Source: Microcoleus vaginatus PCC 9802
GTDB taxonomy: Bacteria; Cyanobacteriota; Cyanobacteriia; Cyanobacteriales; Microcoleaceae
Assembly: GCA_022701275.1 (NCBI GenBank)
Contig: CP031740.1
Coordinates: 5,035,001 to 5,099,000 of the forward strand
Reading direction: 5' to 3'
Length of the DNA: 64,000 bases
Shown: piece after piece, positions 55,511-64,000 of the stretch
Layout of the letters: each line of letters begins with the position of its first letter
Numbering within the stretch: position 1 is the first letter of the stretch
Program-made: the position numbers and the translations under genes
Notes under the pieces: model-generated
What the model was told of the DNA's origin: nothing
The model's database searches: none
What the model saw: only the letters and a program-made list of their open reading frames with translations

Positions 55511-57160
55511 TTATCCCTCGCTGCGGCTGGATTTGGGCCGCGGCCAGATAATGCTGGAATCGGCCGCGAGTAGGCGAGAAACTGCGATCGCCCCAAAGCG
55601 GTTGAGGTGGCTGGGGTCAAAAAAATAGTCGTTACGGCCCGGCCAGCGCTGCGACAAGTCGCGGAAAGCGAAGCCTTTTTGCCGCGAGAGTTGCTGCATT
55701 CGCTGCCGGAACTGCTGTTCTGCCCACAGGCGAGTTCCGTCTAAGTAGTCGTTGGTGAGGGGCAAATTAACGAAAATTAGGGGAATTTTGCGAGCTTTGG
55801 TAAATGCTACAACTGAATTAAAGGCTGTTGCTTGTTTGCCTCCGAGGTTGAAGTTTTCGTAGTCGCGATCGTACTGGCCTGAAACGTAAGCGCGTTCCCG
55901 ATAATAAGTGTTGGGGTTGTAAGTGCCCGATATAGCCATGAATCCGTTAGAGTCGATCGAATCTGCCAATTGGTTGAGTTGTCTGATGGCTACTGTTGTG
56001 CGTCGCGAGACTGGAATCAATTGTGCTTTTTGGGTTGCTGCATTCGCTGCGATCGGTTTTAACTCATATCTTGCAGCATTCTCAGCAACGGGCAAGATGC
56101 CGGTTCCACTAGACAGGAATTTGATTGTGGGGTGGGTGTCAGCAACAGGCAAGATGCCGGTTCCACTGGACAGGAATTTGAGTGTGGGGTGGGCCTCTTG
56201 CCCGCCCCTGAAAGGTCGATCGACAGATGCCAATGCTTTGCGGAAAGTGTTGTTAGCGCAGGGCTGCGGGAATCTGTAACACAGCGGAATCTCCTTGGGT
56301 TCATCCGACGGCAGTTCGGGGCGAATGCCTGCTGCTAAAAGTTGGCTGCCTTCAGAATCGACGATCGAATTAAAAGTGCGATCGTCCCGGCCGCTGTTAA
56401 ATCCGCGCACACCATCCGCCCAGACAATCATTTGAGGCAAATGCTCCGGCTTCAAAAGCCGCCGCAGTTGAAAGTCAACTACTTGTGCAGTTGCGCCGTT
56501 GACTGAAAAGTTAAATACTTTTAAGCCCGGACGGCCCCTTTGGGCCAAAGATTGTTTTAGCTGTTTGGGATCGACGCCCTGCAATGCCCGGGAACTGCCG
56601 ACAATCAAAACATCTGGTGGGCCGACAGTCGCAACGTAGGATAGGTAAAGTTCTAGTTGTTCGTTTAGCAAATCGCTGCTGAAGCTGACTGTACTGGCTT
56701 GCGATCTGGTTGCGCTCGCTTGCTGCTGGGAATAAACCAGGTTTCTCATGTACTCGATTACTTTTTTCTCCGCAAACGCCCGTCTGGGACTGCCGGCGGG
56801 AACCGCTTGCATCCAGGCGACGGCCTGTACCCACAGGGCGGCTACTTTGTCCCAGTCTTGTTTTGAATTGGCTGATTGAGCCAAATTAGAAGCTTGGGTG
56901 GCAAAGTTAACTGCCTCGGTGAAGCCATCGTTTTGAGGGCATGAGGGAACGCGGACGGATTTTTTGGATTTGTTGGGATTTCGGGCTAACAGAGACGTTG
57001 GGGACTGGGCTAGGACTGCCGATTCGATCGAACCCGATGGCGCTGCGGTGTTGGGCGGCTTCGTTGACGAACATCCCAAAGTTAAGGCTAGCAAGGCGGT
57101 TGCGGCACAGGTACGTTTGAGGATGCTGGTGCTGATGCTAGCAATGTAGCGGCGAATCAT
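55511..57160 (-). CDS. DUF1574-like (SGNH-like) lipoprotein carrying an inserted repeat
   Basis: 549 aa. Signal peptide with lipobox (ALLALTLGCSS). Core SGNH-like features: LIVGSSRALQGVDPKQL (block I Ser), IPLIFVNLPLTNDYLDG, and FDPSHLNRFGAIAVSRLL (D-x-x-H). Such proteins accompany surface-glycan assembly, in line with the SGNH cluster nearby. Residues ~322-359 are a doubled peptide (FLSSGTGILPVA) produced by a 57-bp dispersed repeat inserted in frame; it interrupts an otherwise normal protein and is probably a surface loop. Function unproven. Confidence 0.8.
   Translation of the reverse strand: MIRRYIASISTSILKRTCAATALLALTLGCSSTKPPNTAAPSGSIESAVLAQSPTSLLARNPNKSKKSVRVPSCPQNDGFTEAVNFATQASNLAQSANSKQDWDKVAALWVQAVAWMQAVPAGSPRRAFAEKKVIEYMRNLVYSQQQASATRSQASTVSFSSDLLNEQLELYLSYVATVGPPDVLIVGSSRALQGVDPKQLKQSLAQRGRPGLKVFNFSVNGATAQVVDFQLRRLLKPEHLPQMIVWADGVRGFNSGRDDRTFNSIVDSEGSQLLAAGIRPELPSDEPKEIPLCYRFPQPCANNTFRKALASVDRPFRGGQEAHPTLKFLSSGTGILPVADTHPTIKFLSSGTGILPVAENAARYELKPIAANAATQKAQLIPVSRRTTVAIRQLNQLADSIDSNGFMAISGTYNPNTYYRERAYVSGQYDRDYENFNLGGKQATAFNSVVAFTKARKIPLIFVNLPLTNDYLDGTRLWAEQQFRQRMQQLSRQKGFAFRDLSQRWPGRNDYFFDPSHLNRFGAIAVSRLLAADSSIIWPRPKSSRSEG
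56085..56198. repeat. Tandem 57-bp dispersed repeat inside a coding gene
   Basis: Units 56085-56141 and 56142-56198 each start GCAAC(G/A)GGCAAGATGCCGG and continue TTCCACT(A/G)GACAGGAATTT. They differ at a few bases and are multiples of three, so the host frame is kept (TGILPV on the host strand, ATGKMPVP on the other). This repeat family is usually intergenic. Confidence 0.85.
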
Positions 57161-57244
57161 AAAGCTTTCAGCGATCGCGAAACATTAATAGATATTACCG
57201 CAAGCCACCATTCGTCTGCAGCGGCGATGGTGACTTTTGAGTAT

Positions 57245-60200
57245 TTATGTATGGGATTCGATGACTGCTTCGGCTTCAAGGGCGATCGACCTCAATTTAT
57301 CCAATGTATCCTGGTTCGCACTCTGCCATAACCCCCGCTGACGAGCTTCTAGCAATCTTTCCGCCATATCTCGCAGTGCCCAAGGATTGTTTTCTTGAAT
57401 AAATGTCTGCACTTTCTCATCAAAAATGTAAGCCTCTGCGATTCCTTCATACATAAAATCCTCTACACAATTTGCCGTAGCATCGTAAGCAAACAAAAAA
57501 TCTACAGTTGCTGCAATTTCAAACGCGCCTTTATAACCGTGTCGCATGGCACCTTCTATCCATTTGGGATTCACAGCCCTGCTGCGATAAACCCGCGCAA
57601 TTTCTTCTCTCAGTTGCCGCACTTTCGGATTTTCGGGAATCGAGTTATCTCCGAAATAGGTTTCAGGATTTTTGCCTTGCAAATTGCGAATTGCGGCAGT
57701 CATTCCGCCTTGGAATTGATAATAATCATCGGAGTCGAGGATGTCGTGTTCGCGGTTGTCTTGGTTTTGCAGAACTATTTGCATTTGGCCGAGGCGTTTT
57801 TCAAATGCTTCGGGTGCAGAACATCCCCATTCACTCTGTTTAACTCCTGCTACATCTCCCTGCAAATTTGAGGAACTAGAGGAGGTATAGGCGTAACTGC
57901 TCCAATTAATGTAAGCTTTTGCTAAATCGCTGTCGTCTGTCCAGTTTTGAGCTTCAATGATGCCTTGAAGTCCTGCGCCGTAAGCACCTGGTTTTGAGCC
58001 AAAGACTCGAAATTGCGATCGCCCTTGCGCCTCTTCCTGACTCAAACCTGTAGATTCCCAATACAAAATCTCTTCCTTAACTTGTGCTGCTAAAGGGTTG
58101 TTTTCTGGCGATTCGTCTAAATCGGCCACAGCTTTTACCGCACTGTCAAACAAATCAATTAAATTAAAAAAAGCATCGCGGAAAAAGCCAGAAATTCGCA
58201 AAGTAACATCAACGCGCGGCCGCCCCAAAACAGAAACTGGCAAGATTTCAAAATCTACAACCCGGCGCGAAGGGCCATCCCAAACTGGTTGAACTCCTAT
58301 CAGCGCCAAGGCTTCGGCGAGGTCGTCTCCCCCTGTCCGCATGGTGGATGTTCCCCACACTGACAAACCCAAAGTTTTCGGATATTCGCCGTTTTCTTGG
58401 GTGTATCTTTCAATTAAAGTTTCAGCAGCAACTCTGCCAACTCTCCAGGCGGTTTCTGTGGGAATGGCGCGGATATCTACTGAGTAAAAATTGCGACCGG
58501 TGGGCAATACATCTGGTCGGCCGCGAGTGGGCGCGCCGGATGCGCCGCTTGGTATGTGCCGCCCATCTAGTCCGCGCAAAAGGTTGGTAATTTCTTGGTT
58601 TGTTTGGAGGAGTGAAGGTAAAAGATAGTTATTTATCCAGTCTAATTCGTGTTTAGTTGCTTCTCCTGTTTGGGAACTTATAACCGCAGATGAACGCGGA
58701 TTAATGCGGATGTTTTCGATTAAATCATCTACTAAGTCAGCGGCTTTTTCTTCGAGTTCTGCTGTTAAATCGCCTGCTGTGCGGTGCTGAATTATCGACG
58801 TTGGATCGCAGGTTAAGGGGTCGAAATCGTAGCCTGAGTCTTCTGCTAGGGCGCGGGTTAAGCCCGATCGCCCGTTGGTGGGATGGCGGGCGATCGCAAT
58901 TATCAAATCTCTCAACTGTCTACCTTCGGGACACTGCCCAAAAATGTGCAATCCGTCGCGGATTTGGGATTCTTTGAGTTCGCAAAGATAGCCGTCTGTG
59001 CAAGTGATAAATTCGGTAAATTCCGATTTATTTAGTTGTATTCCTAAGTCTTTATCTAAGTTTTCTTTGTTGGTGAGGGCGAGAATGCGATCGCGAATCA
59101 TGGGCAATCTGGACGGATCTAAACTTTGGGCTTCGCAATACTCATCAATTAAGGTCTCCAACTGCTGCAAAGGCCCGTAGAGTTCGGCGCGAGTCATCGG
59201 CGGTGTCAGGTGGTCGATTATCACGGCTTGCGATCGTCTTTTTGCTTGGGAACCTTCCCCCGGATCGTTGACAATGAAGGGATAAAAATTCGGCATCGCG
59301 CCTAATGCTACTTCTGGATAACATTTGTTAGACAATGCTATACTTTTACCTGGAAGCCATTCTAAATTGCCGTGTTTTCCGGCATGAATTATGGCGTCAA
59401 TTCCTAACTTTTCTCGCAGCCAATAATAGTAAGCGAGATAATTGTGAGTTGGTTCTAAGTCTGGTGCATGATAATTTAACGCGGGGTCAAGTTCATATCC
59501 CCGCGATGGTTGAATTCCTACAAATACATTACCGAACTGAATCCCCGGAATCGGAAAAGACGTATTGTTACTTATAAAATCTTGTGCATAGCTTCCCGGA
59601 AGCCCCCATCTTTTACAAATCGCATCTTGCACTTCCTGCGGCAAAGTAGCAAAATATTCTTCATATTCTGCCAAATCCAAAGATTGATGAACAGGCCGCA
59701 ATTCGCGTCCTTCCGGGTCATTTGTCACCCCAGAAGTTAACAGTTCAATTAACTCGTTGCCGCTAGCGGGTAGGTTTTCAATTTGATAGCCAGCTTCCTG
59801 CATAGCTTTGAGGATTTCGACACAGCTAGCGGGCGTATCTAAGCCGACACCGTTGGCTAAGCGGGCGTTGCGGGTGGGGTAATTTGCCAGAATTATGGCA
59901 ATGCGTCGGTTGGCGGCTGGGGTTTGTTTCATCTTCACCCAATTCGCGGTTAAATCTGCTACAAATGAAATGCGATCGCCCGCTGCTACATAGCCTACTA
60001 CATCTGTTTCTAATTCGCTGTTCCAAGTCTGTACGGCTTTAAAAGAAACAGCCCTAGTAATGATTTTTCCGTCTACTTCCGGCAATGCTACATTCATCGC
60101 CACATCGCGGGGCGAAAGTCCCTGAAGTTCCGTTTCCCACTGTTCCAAACCGCCACCGCTGAAGATTGCTTGCAATACGGGAACGTCTAAGGATTTTAAG

Positions 60201-61060
60201 CTGTTTTGTGCCGGTTCTTGACTGCTGAAACCGGAGACTGCAAAACTTGTGGTGTTGAGCAATAATTGAATTGGTTCTGATTCTTTTGGCTGGAAATATT
60301 CCAGCAATTCTATTTGCAAATCCGGTTCCCGAAGAGAAGACACAAAGACGGGAACCGGTACTAAGTTTCGGTCTGCTAGAGCTTGACAAAGTGCATCAAT
60401 TGGTGCTAAGTTTCCTGATAAGTAATGAGCTCGATAAAATAAAATTCCTACTTTAGATTTAGAAGTAATGTCCCCGTGTCCGCAAGTTGGAGACGATTCA
60501 ATTTGCTTTTTCCAATCATAAATTCCGACGCGGGAAACTGTTTGAGGTAGGGGCGGATTATAAGCAGTTTTCAAGCAAGTATCGGCGGCAAATTTTAGTG
60601 CATTAATAAAGTTTTGGACTCCGCCTTCGGTGAAATAGCGCCAAAGTTGATTGACTGCTGACAGCGATACATTGGAATGGCTGATTAAATCGGGATCGGG
60701 ACTGTCTTCTCCCGGCATTACAATCAGTGAGGCGTTAGTTTTTTGCACAGTTTCTCGCAGGATTTCTAACCCGTAAGACCAATAAGAACGCCCTCCTAAC
60801 AGTCTTAAGATTATCACCTCTGCGTGTTCTAAAACTTCCTCGGCATAAGTATCAATTGTTAGTTGTTGCTGCAACTGAAGCAGGTTTACTGCGCGCACTT
60901 TGGGAAATTTTGCAGGCATTTTGGATGCCGCCGCTGCAAGAGTTTGAATGTCGGTGTCAGCAGCACTAATAAATACTATTGGTGCTGGGGTTTGCTGAAT
61001 AAAAATTACTCCTTCTGCTTGAGGGTTCCAACCTCCTGGTGTGGCGGCTATTTTGTGCAT
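57245..61060 (-). CDS. cobN: Cobaltochelatase subunit CobN
   Basis: 1271 aa, normal size. Features: GRSYWSYGLEILRETV near the N-terminus, then GILFYRAHYLSGNLAPIDALCQAL, HAGKHGNLEWLPGKS (metal-handling His residues), WGTSTMRTGGDDLAEALALIGVQPVWD, and SSYAYTSS...GVKQSEWG at the C-terminal domain. CobN inserts cobalt into hydrogenobyrinate diamide with a ChlI/ChlD-type partner pair. It resembles ChlH but has the CobN-type ends. Alone on its strand; no cobalamin riboswitch was found upstream. A nearby EamA/Liv group is separate. Confidence 0.95.
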   Translation of the reverse strand: MHKIAATPGGWNPQAEGVIFIQQTPAPIVFISAADTDIQTLAAAASKMPAKFPKVRAVNLLQLQQQLTIDTYAEEVLEHAEVIILRLLGGRSYWSYGLEILRETVQKTNASLIVMPGEDSPDPDLISHSNVSLSAVNQLWRYFTEGGVQNFINALKFAADTCLKTAYNPPLPQTVSRVGIYDWKKQIESSPTCGHGDITSKSKVGILFYRAHYLSGNLAPIDALCQALADRNLVPVPVFVSSLREPDLQIELLEYFQPKESEPIQLLLNTTSFAVSGFSSQEPAQNSLKSLDVPVLQAIFSGGGLEQWETELQGLSPRDVAMNVALPEVDGKIITRAVSFKAVQTWNSELETDVVGYVAAGDRISFVADLTANWVKMKQTPAANRRIAIILANYPTRNARLANGVGLDTPASCVEILKAMQEAGYQIENLPASGNELIELLTSGVTNDPEGRELRPVHQSLDLAEYEEYFATLPQEVQDAICKRWGLPGSYAQDFISNNTSFPIPGIQFGNVFVGIQPSRGYELDPALNYHAPDLEPTHNYLAYYYWLREKLGIDAIIHAGKHGNLEWLPGKSIALSNKCYPEVALGAMPNFYPFIVNDPGEGSQAKRRSQAVIIDHLTPPMTRAELYGPLQQLETLIDEYCEAQSLDPSRLPMIRDRILALTNKENLDKDLGIQLNKSEFTEFITCTDGYLCELKESQIRDGLHIFGQCPEGRQLRDLIIAIARHPTNGRSGLTRALAEDSGYDFDPLTCDPTSIIQHRTAGDLTAELEEKAADLVDDLIENIRINPRSSAVISSQTGEATKHELDWINNYLLPSLLQTNQEITNLLRGLDGRHIPSGASGAPTRGRPDVLPTGRNFYSVDIRAIPTETAWRVGRVAAETLIERYTQENGEYPKTLGLSVWGTSTMRTGGDDLAEALALIGVQPVWDGPSRRVVDFEILPVSVLGRPRVDVTLRISGFFRDAFFNLIDLFDSAVKAVADLDESPENNPLAAQVKEEILYWESTGLSQEEAQGRSQFRVFGSKPGAYGAGLQGIIEAQNWTDDSDLAKAYINWSSYAYTSSSSSNLQGDVAGVKQSEWGCSAPEAFEKRLGQMQIVLQNQDNREHDILDSDDYYQFQGGMTAAIRNLQGKNPETYFGDNSIPENPKVRQLREEIARVYRSRAVNPKWIEGAMRHGYKGAFEIAATVDFLFAYDATANCVEDFMYEGIAEAYIFDEKVQTFIQENNPWALRDMAERLLEARQRGLWQSANQDTLDKLRSIALEAEAVIESHT

Positions 61061-61251
61061 TAATTTTTTTTATCTTAATAAATAGTGAGAGAAAGTGCGA
61101 TCGCCTTGAGTATAACATGACTTATACATCAATAGAGGCGCGGGCTTGTTTCCCACCCAGACATCCCCGCCCAACCGAGAGAGGGCGAGCACGGGGGCAC
61201 CGCCCCTACATTCGGCGAGAGAACGAGCGTCAAAGTCCCGGAAATCTCAAC

Positions 61252-62112
61252 CTATAAACTGATAAATAAAACTCCCAAAATCATGATTCCCGCCCCTAAG
61301 AATCTTTGTTGAATATCTTTTTCCTTAAAAAGGAAATGACCGAACAATACACCCATTAACACGCTAGTACGCTTAATCGCGATCACTTGCACTACGAAAG
61401 CTAATGTCAAAGCTTGCATTTGAAAAATTATTCCAATAGCATTGAAAAACCCCATAGCAGCTAGCATTGGTAATTGTTTGAAAATTTGTCGCCCTGGATT
61501 TGGGGTTTTGTGCAATAAAACTGGCAGTAGCAACACACTCATAGTACCAAACAAAGAGAATACCCAAAAAATAGGGTTGGAATTTGTAACTCCTATTTTG
61601 TCAAAATTTGCGGCAATACTCCATAGTACTGCGACGATTAACATCAACTTGGGTCCGGGTTCATCCAGCAGTGCTTTGAATGGGGCTAAATATCCTTTAG
61701 ATTTCTCTTTGATATTTAATAAATAAGAGCCTGCTACGATTAGTAAAATGCCAATATAATCAAAAAATTTGGGATATTCACCGACAATTAACGGTGAAGT
61801 TACCAACATGAATAATGGTGTCAAAGCTACCATCGGTAGTGTCAGGGATAAATCTGATACTTTGATGGCTTTGATGTAGAGGAGGGCTGTGACAGCGTTG
61901 ATGCTACCTCCGATTAATAGGGCGAGCCAAAATTGAGAGTTTAATGGCGGAATTCCTGTATATAATACCCAGGGAAGCAAACAGATGACTGAAAAAAATG
62001 AGAGAGACCAAGCGACGACATATTCGTCACTTTTTTTGAGGTTTTGTTTGCCAAAAACGTCTTTGACAGCTTCAAAAAAAGCGGTCAAAATTCCCAAAAT
62101 CAACCAACTCAT
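61252..62112 (-). CDS. EamA-family (DMT) membrane transporter
   Basis: 286 aa with ten hydrophobic segments (for example WLILGILTAFFEAV, FFSVICLLPWVLY, FWALLIGGSINAVTALLYI-like, YIGILLIVAGSYLL, WVFSLFGTMSVLLLPVLL) in two EamA halves. Substrate unknown; the family exports metabolites or amino acids. Its start (ATG at 62112) overlaps the livF stop by ATGA, so it is translationally coupled to the Liv ATPase gene, which is unusual. Ends with a short C-terminal tail. Confidence 0.87.
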   Translation of the reverse strand: MSWLILGILTAFFEAVKDVFGKQNLKKSDEYVVAWSLSFFSVICLLPWVLYTGIPPLNSQFWLALLIGGSINAVTALLYIKAIKVSDLSLTLPMVALTPLFMLVTSPLIVGEYPKFFDYIGILLIVAGSYLLNIKEKSKGYLAPFKALLDEPGPKLMLIVAVLWSIAANFDKIGVTNSNPIFWVFSLFGTMSVLLLPVLLHKTPNPGRQIFKQLPMLAAMGFFNAIGIIFQMQALTLAFVVQVIAIKRTSVLMGVLFGHFLFKEKDIQQRFLGAGIMILGVLFISL

Positions 62113-62846
62113 CCTAAATATGCGCTCCTGACTCGCTCGTCGTTTAGCAAATCCGTTCCAATACCTGTGAGGGTAATATTACCAGCTTCTAGTACGTAAC
62201 CCCGATCGGCAATTTGCAGTGCTAAACTGGCGTTTTGTTCGACTAAGAGAATTGTAACGCCTGTTGAGCGGAGGTTTTGAATAATTGCAAAAATTTCTTT
62301 GACGATCGCAGGTGCTAAGCCTAAACTAGGCTCGTCTAATAATAGCAGCTTCGGGCGACTCATCAGAGCGCGGGCGATCGCCAGCATTTGCTGTTCCCCG
62401 CCGCTGAGAGTTCCTGCTAGCTGGCGACGCCTTTCTGCTAGGCGCGGAAATATCTCAAATTGGCGCTCTAAATCGGCTTTTACTGCGGCCGAGTCCGATC
62501 GAATATAGGCCCCCAATTCCAAGTTACTCAACACCGTTTGCTGCGCCAAAACCCGCCGCCCTTCTGGACTGTGGGCGATTCCCAATTTCACAACTTCGTG
62601 AGCTTGGCGGCGGCTAATATCGCGCCCGCTATAAATAATTTGTCCTTGCCGCAAATTAACTATTTTAGAAATCGCTCTCAGGGTGGTACTTTTGCCCGCA
62701 CCGTTGGCACCGATGAGACTGACAACCTCGCCTGCATTAATCGTGAGATTAATATTTTGTATCGCTTGAATTCCCCCATAACTTACAGAAACATTTTTGA
62801 GTTCTAAGAGGATGCTTTGGGTGGTTGTGGGTGAGCTATGTTGCAT
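62109..62846 (-). CDS. livF: LivF-type branched-chain amino-acid ABC transporter ATPase
   Basis: About 245 aa from ATG 62846 (MQHSSPTTTQSILLELKNVSV); the upstream frame to 62987 adds 47 residues not seen in the family. Walker A SLIGANGAGKSTTLRAI, signature LSGGEQQMLAIARAL, Walker B LLLLDEPSLGLAP, H-loop VEQN. LivF and LivG power import of branched-chain or related amino acids. It ends in the 4-nt ATGA overlap with the EamA gene. Upstream it is 281 nt from livG, in repeat-rich DNA. Confidence 0.93.
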   Translation of the reverse strand: MQHSSPTTTQSILLELKNVSVSYGGIQAIQNINLTINAGEVVSLIGANGAGKSTTLRAISKIVNLRQGQIIYSGRDISRRQAHEVVKLGIAHSPEGRRVLAQQTVLSNLELGAYIRSDSAAVKADLERQFEIFPRLAERRRQLAGTLSGGEQQMLAIARALMSRPKLLLLDEPSLGLAPAIVKEIFAIIQNLRSTGVTILLVEQNASLALQIADRGYVLEAGNITLTGIGTDLLNDERVRSAYLG

Positions 62847-63127
62847 TTTGTGTGACTTGACTGTTGATAAAATTTTCTCTCTTTTGGCACAGTTCGCTAG
62901 TCGGTTAGTCCGCGACTCCGCCAGAGGTTTCAACCCCTGGCTCATAGCTGAAGTCCTCTTAATAGGACTGGGAGATACATTTAACAATAACTATTAATCT
63001 TACTCGTTCCCCCGCTCTGTCTGATAACGCAGAACCAGAGACTCTGCCTCGATTTTTTATGTTACCAAACGAGGCGGAGCCTGTAGATGTCGCTTCCCTG
63101 CCAGAGCCGGGGAAACATTTACAATTT
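62847..63127. repeat. Intergenic repeats between livG and livF
   Basis: Holds AGTTCGCTAGTCGGTTAGTC with a nearby hairpin AGTCCTCTTAATAGGACT (about 62951-62968), and a second region (63001-63120) with paired GAGGCAGAGTCT/AGACTCTGCCTC-like and CTGCCAGAGCCGGG elements. These look like dispersed cyanobacterial repeats. No gene. They separate two genes that are usually adjacent. Confidence 0.6.
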
Positions 63128-63946
63128 TTACGTTTCATCTCCCAAATAAGCCTCAATCACCGCCGGGTCATTCCTCACAACAGCAGGTTTTCCCAAAGCA
63201 ATAAGCTGACCGAAATGCAAGACGGCAATTCGATCGCACAACCCCATAACTAGCGGTACATGATGCTCGATCAATATTACAGTTAAATTGAATTGTTGGC
63301 GTACTTCTCGGATAAATTGGCTTAATTTGTGCTTTTCATTGGGATTCATCCCTGCTGCAGGTTCATCTAACAAAAGTATTTGCGGTTCTAAGGCTAAAGC
63401 GCGGGCAATTTCTAAGCGCCTCTGGTCGCCGTAGGGCAAGTTTTTGGCTTGTTCGCCCGCGCGATCGCCCAATCCGACTAAATCCAACAATTCTAAGGCT
63501 TTTCGCTGGGTTTGGCGTTCCATTGCGTTAGATGCTGGCAAGCCGAAAATCCCCGCCAGCACCGATAAAACTGGATTGCCCGATCGACTGTGGATGTGTC
63601 TGGCGATCGCCACATTTTCTAGGGCAGAAAGTTCCCCAAACAACCGGATATTTTGAAAAGTTCTGGCAATACCTTTATTAGCAATTTGATAAGGCTTCAA
63701 TTGGGAAATATTTTCATTTTGATAAATCAGGTTGCCACTAGAAGCAGGTATCAGTCCAGTCATTAGATTAAATAGAGTTGTCTTGCCCGCGCCGTTAGGA
63801 CCGATTAATCCAAAAATTTCGTGTTTTTCAACTGTAAAAGATACGTTGTTTACAGCAATTAAACCACCAAAACGACGAGTTAATCCTTGGGCTGCTAAAA
63901 CAGGATTGCTTGTTGAGAGGGTAAGGGGTTCGGAAATCATAAACAC
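63128..63946 (-). CDS. livG: LivG-type branched-chain amino-acid ABC transporter ATPase
   Basis: 272 aa (or 270 from ATG 63940). Walker [20 protein letters not shown], the LivG-type insert ([22 protein letters not shown]), signature [15 protein letters not shown], Walker [14 protein letters not shown] with the AAGMNP variant typical of LivG, H-loop IEHH. Works with LivF and LivH/LivM permeases, which are not in the window and may lie to the right. Normal length. Confidence 0.93.
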   Translation of the reverse strand: MFMISEPLTLSTSNPVLAAQGLTRRFGGLIAVNNVSFTVEKHEIFGLIGPNGAGKTTLFNLMTGLIPASSGNLIYQNENISQLKPYQIANKGIARTFQNIRLFGELSALENVAIARHIHSRSGNPVLSVLAGIFGLPASNAMERQTQRKALELLDLVGLGDRAGEQAKNLPYGDQRRLEIARALALEPQILLLDEPAAGMNPNEKHKLSQFIREVRQQFNLTVILIEHHVPLVMGLCDRIAVLHFGQLIALGKPAVVRNDPAVIEAYLGDET

Positions 63947-64000
63947 ATCATAGAACGAATATAAGATATCTATAGCAATCCTCGCATCATTTGTGAATTT

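Noticed and set aside
55923-56279. 118-aa plus-strand frame with ATGKMPVP repeats
   Set aside because: It is the antisense reading of the 57-bp repeat inside the DUF1574-like gene.
61061-61251. Cobalamin riboswitch upstream of cobN
   Set aside because: No B12-box-like GCCACTG or suitable fold was seen; the region holds dispersed repeats.

Overview
The window looks like a stretch of chromosome from a filamentous, non-heterocystous cyanobacterium (Oscillatoriales, Microcoleus/Oscillatoria-like). The case rests on frequent GCGATCGC (HIP1) octamers and GATCG clusters in the right two thirds, heme oxygenase for bilin synthesis, a DUF3288 protein, a very large CobN, a zinc-ribbon/kinase/WD40 protein, SLH and PEP-CTERM proteins, and heptanucleotide short tandem repeats. 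This placement is by family resemblance only.

Left third (1-23.4 kb): a mobile-element graveyard. It opens with an IscB-type RNA-guided nuclease gene that a group II intron (317-2790, with its own RT-maturase-HNH protein) splits at an exact codon boundary just before the HNH domain. A later nonsense codon truncates the nuclease. Then follow two ISKra4-like copies, two copies each of two different IS630-family elements, a third IS630 element, two IS4-family and two IS1-family elements, and IS630 and IS5 relics. Several are nested, and the nesting can be proved from target duplications and restored reading frames: the IS630 element at 17082-20942 carries two other elements inside its transposase gene; an IS1 transposase is split by an IS630 copy; an IS4 element splits a PEP-CTERM hydrolase. 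Few intact genes survive here: a 71-aa zinc-ribbon protein, a class A beta-lactamase lipoprotein with a tandem duplication of its active-site SxxK segment, and an ABC exporter of foreign-looking composition.

Middle (23.4-37.4 kb): DUF3288, an unknown membrane-active-looking protein and a TPR protein on one strand; a dead SDR gene; a kinase-like WD40 protein; msrP; a Uma2-family nuclease; and then a tight four-gene operon (31035-36444). That operon encodes an unrecognised protein, two BrxD-like P-loop ATPases and an Lhr/BrxHI-like helicase with no BREX core around it. It is the best candidate for an undescribed defence or DNA-processing system.

Right (36.5-64 kb): core genes miaA, gyrB, ho1, an SLH protein, mfd and a CNNM/CorC protein. 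Next is a minus-strand envelope-modification cluster (53.3 to 46.8 kb): SxtI-like carbamoyltransferase, SxtJ-like and DUF5989 (SxtK-like) membrane proteins, one SGNH hydrolase and two paralogous SGNH-like proteins. After that come nadK, a DUF1574-like lipoprotein carrying an in-frame dispersed repeat, cobN, an EamA transporter coupled to livF, and livG. No tRNA, rRNA or CRISPR array was seen.
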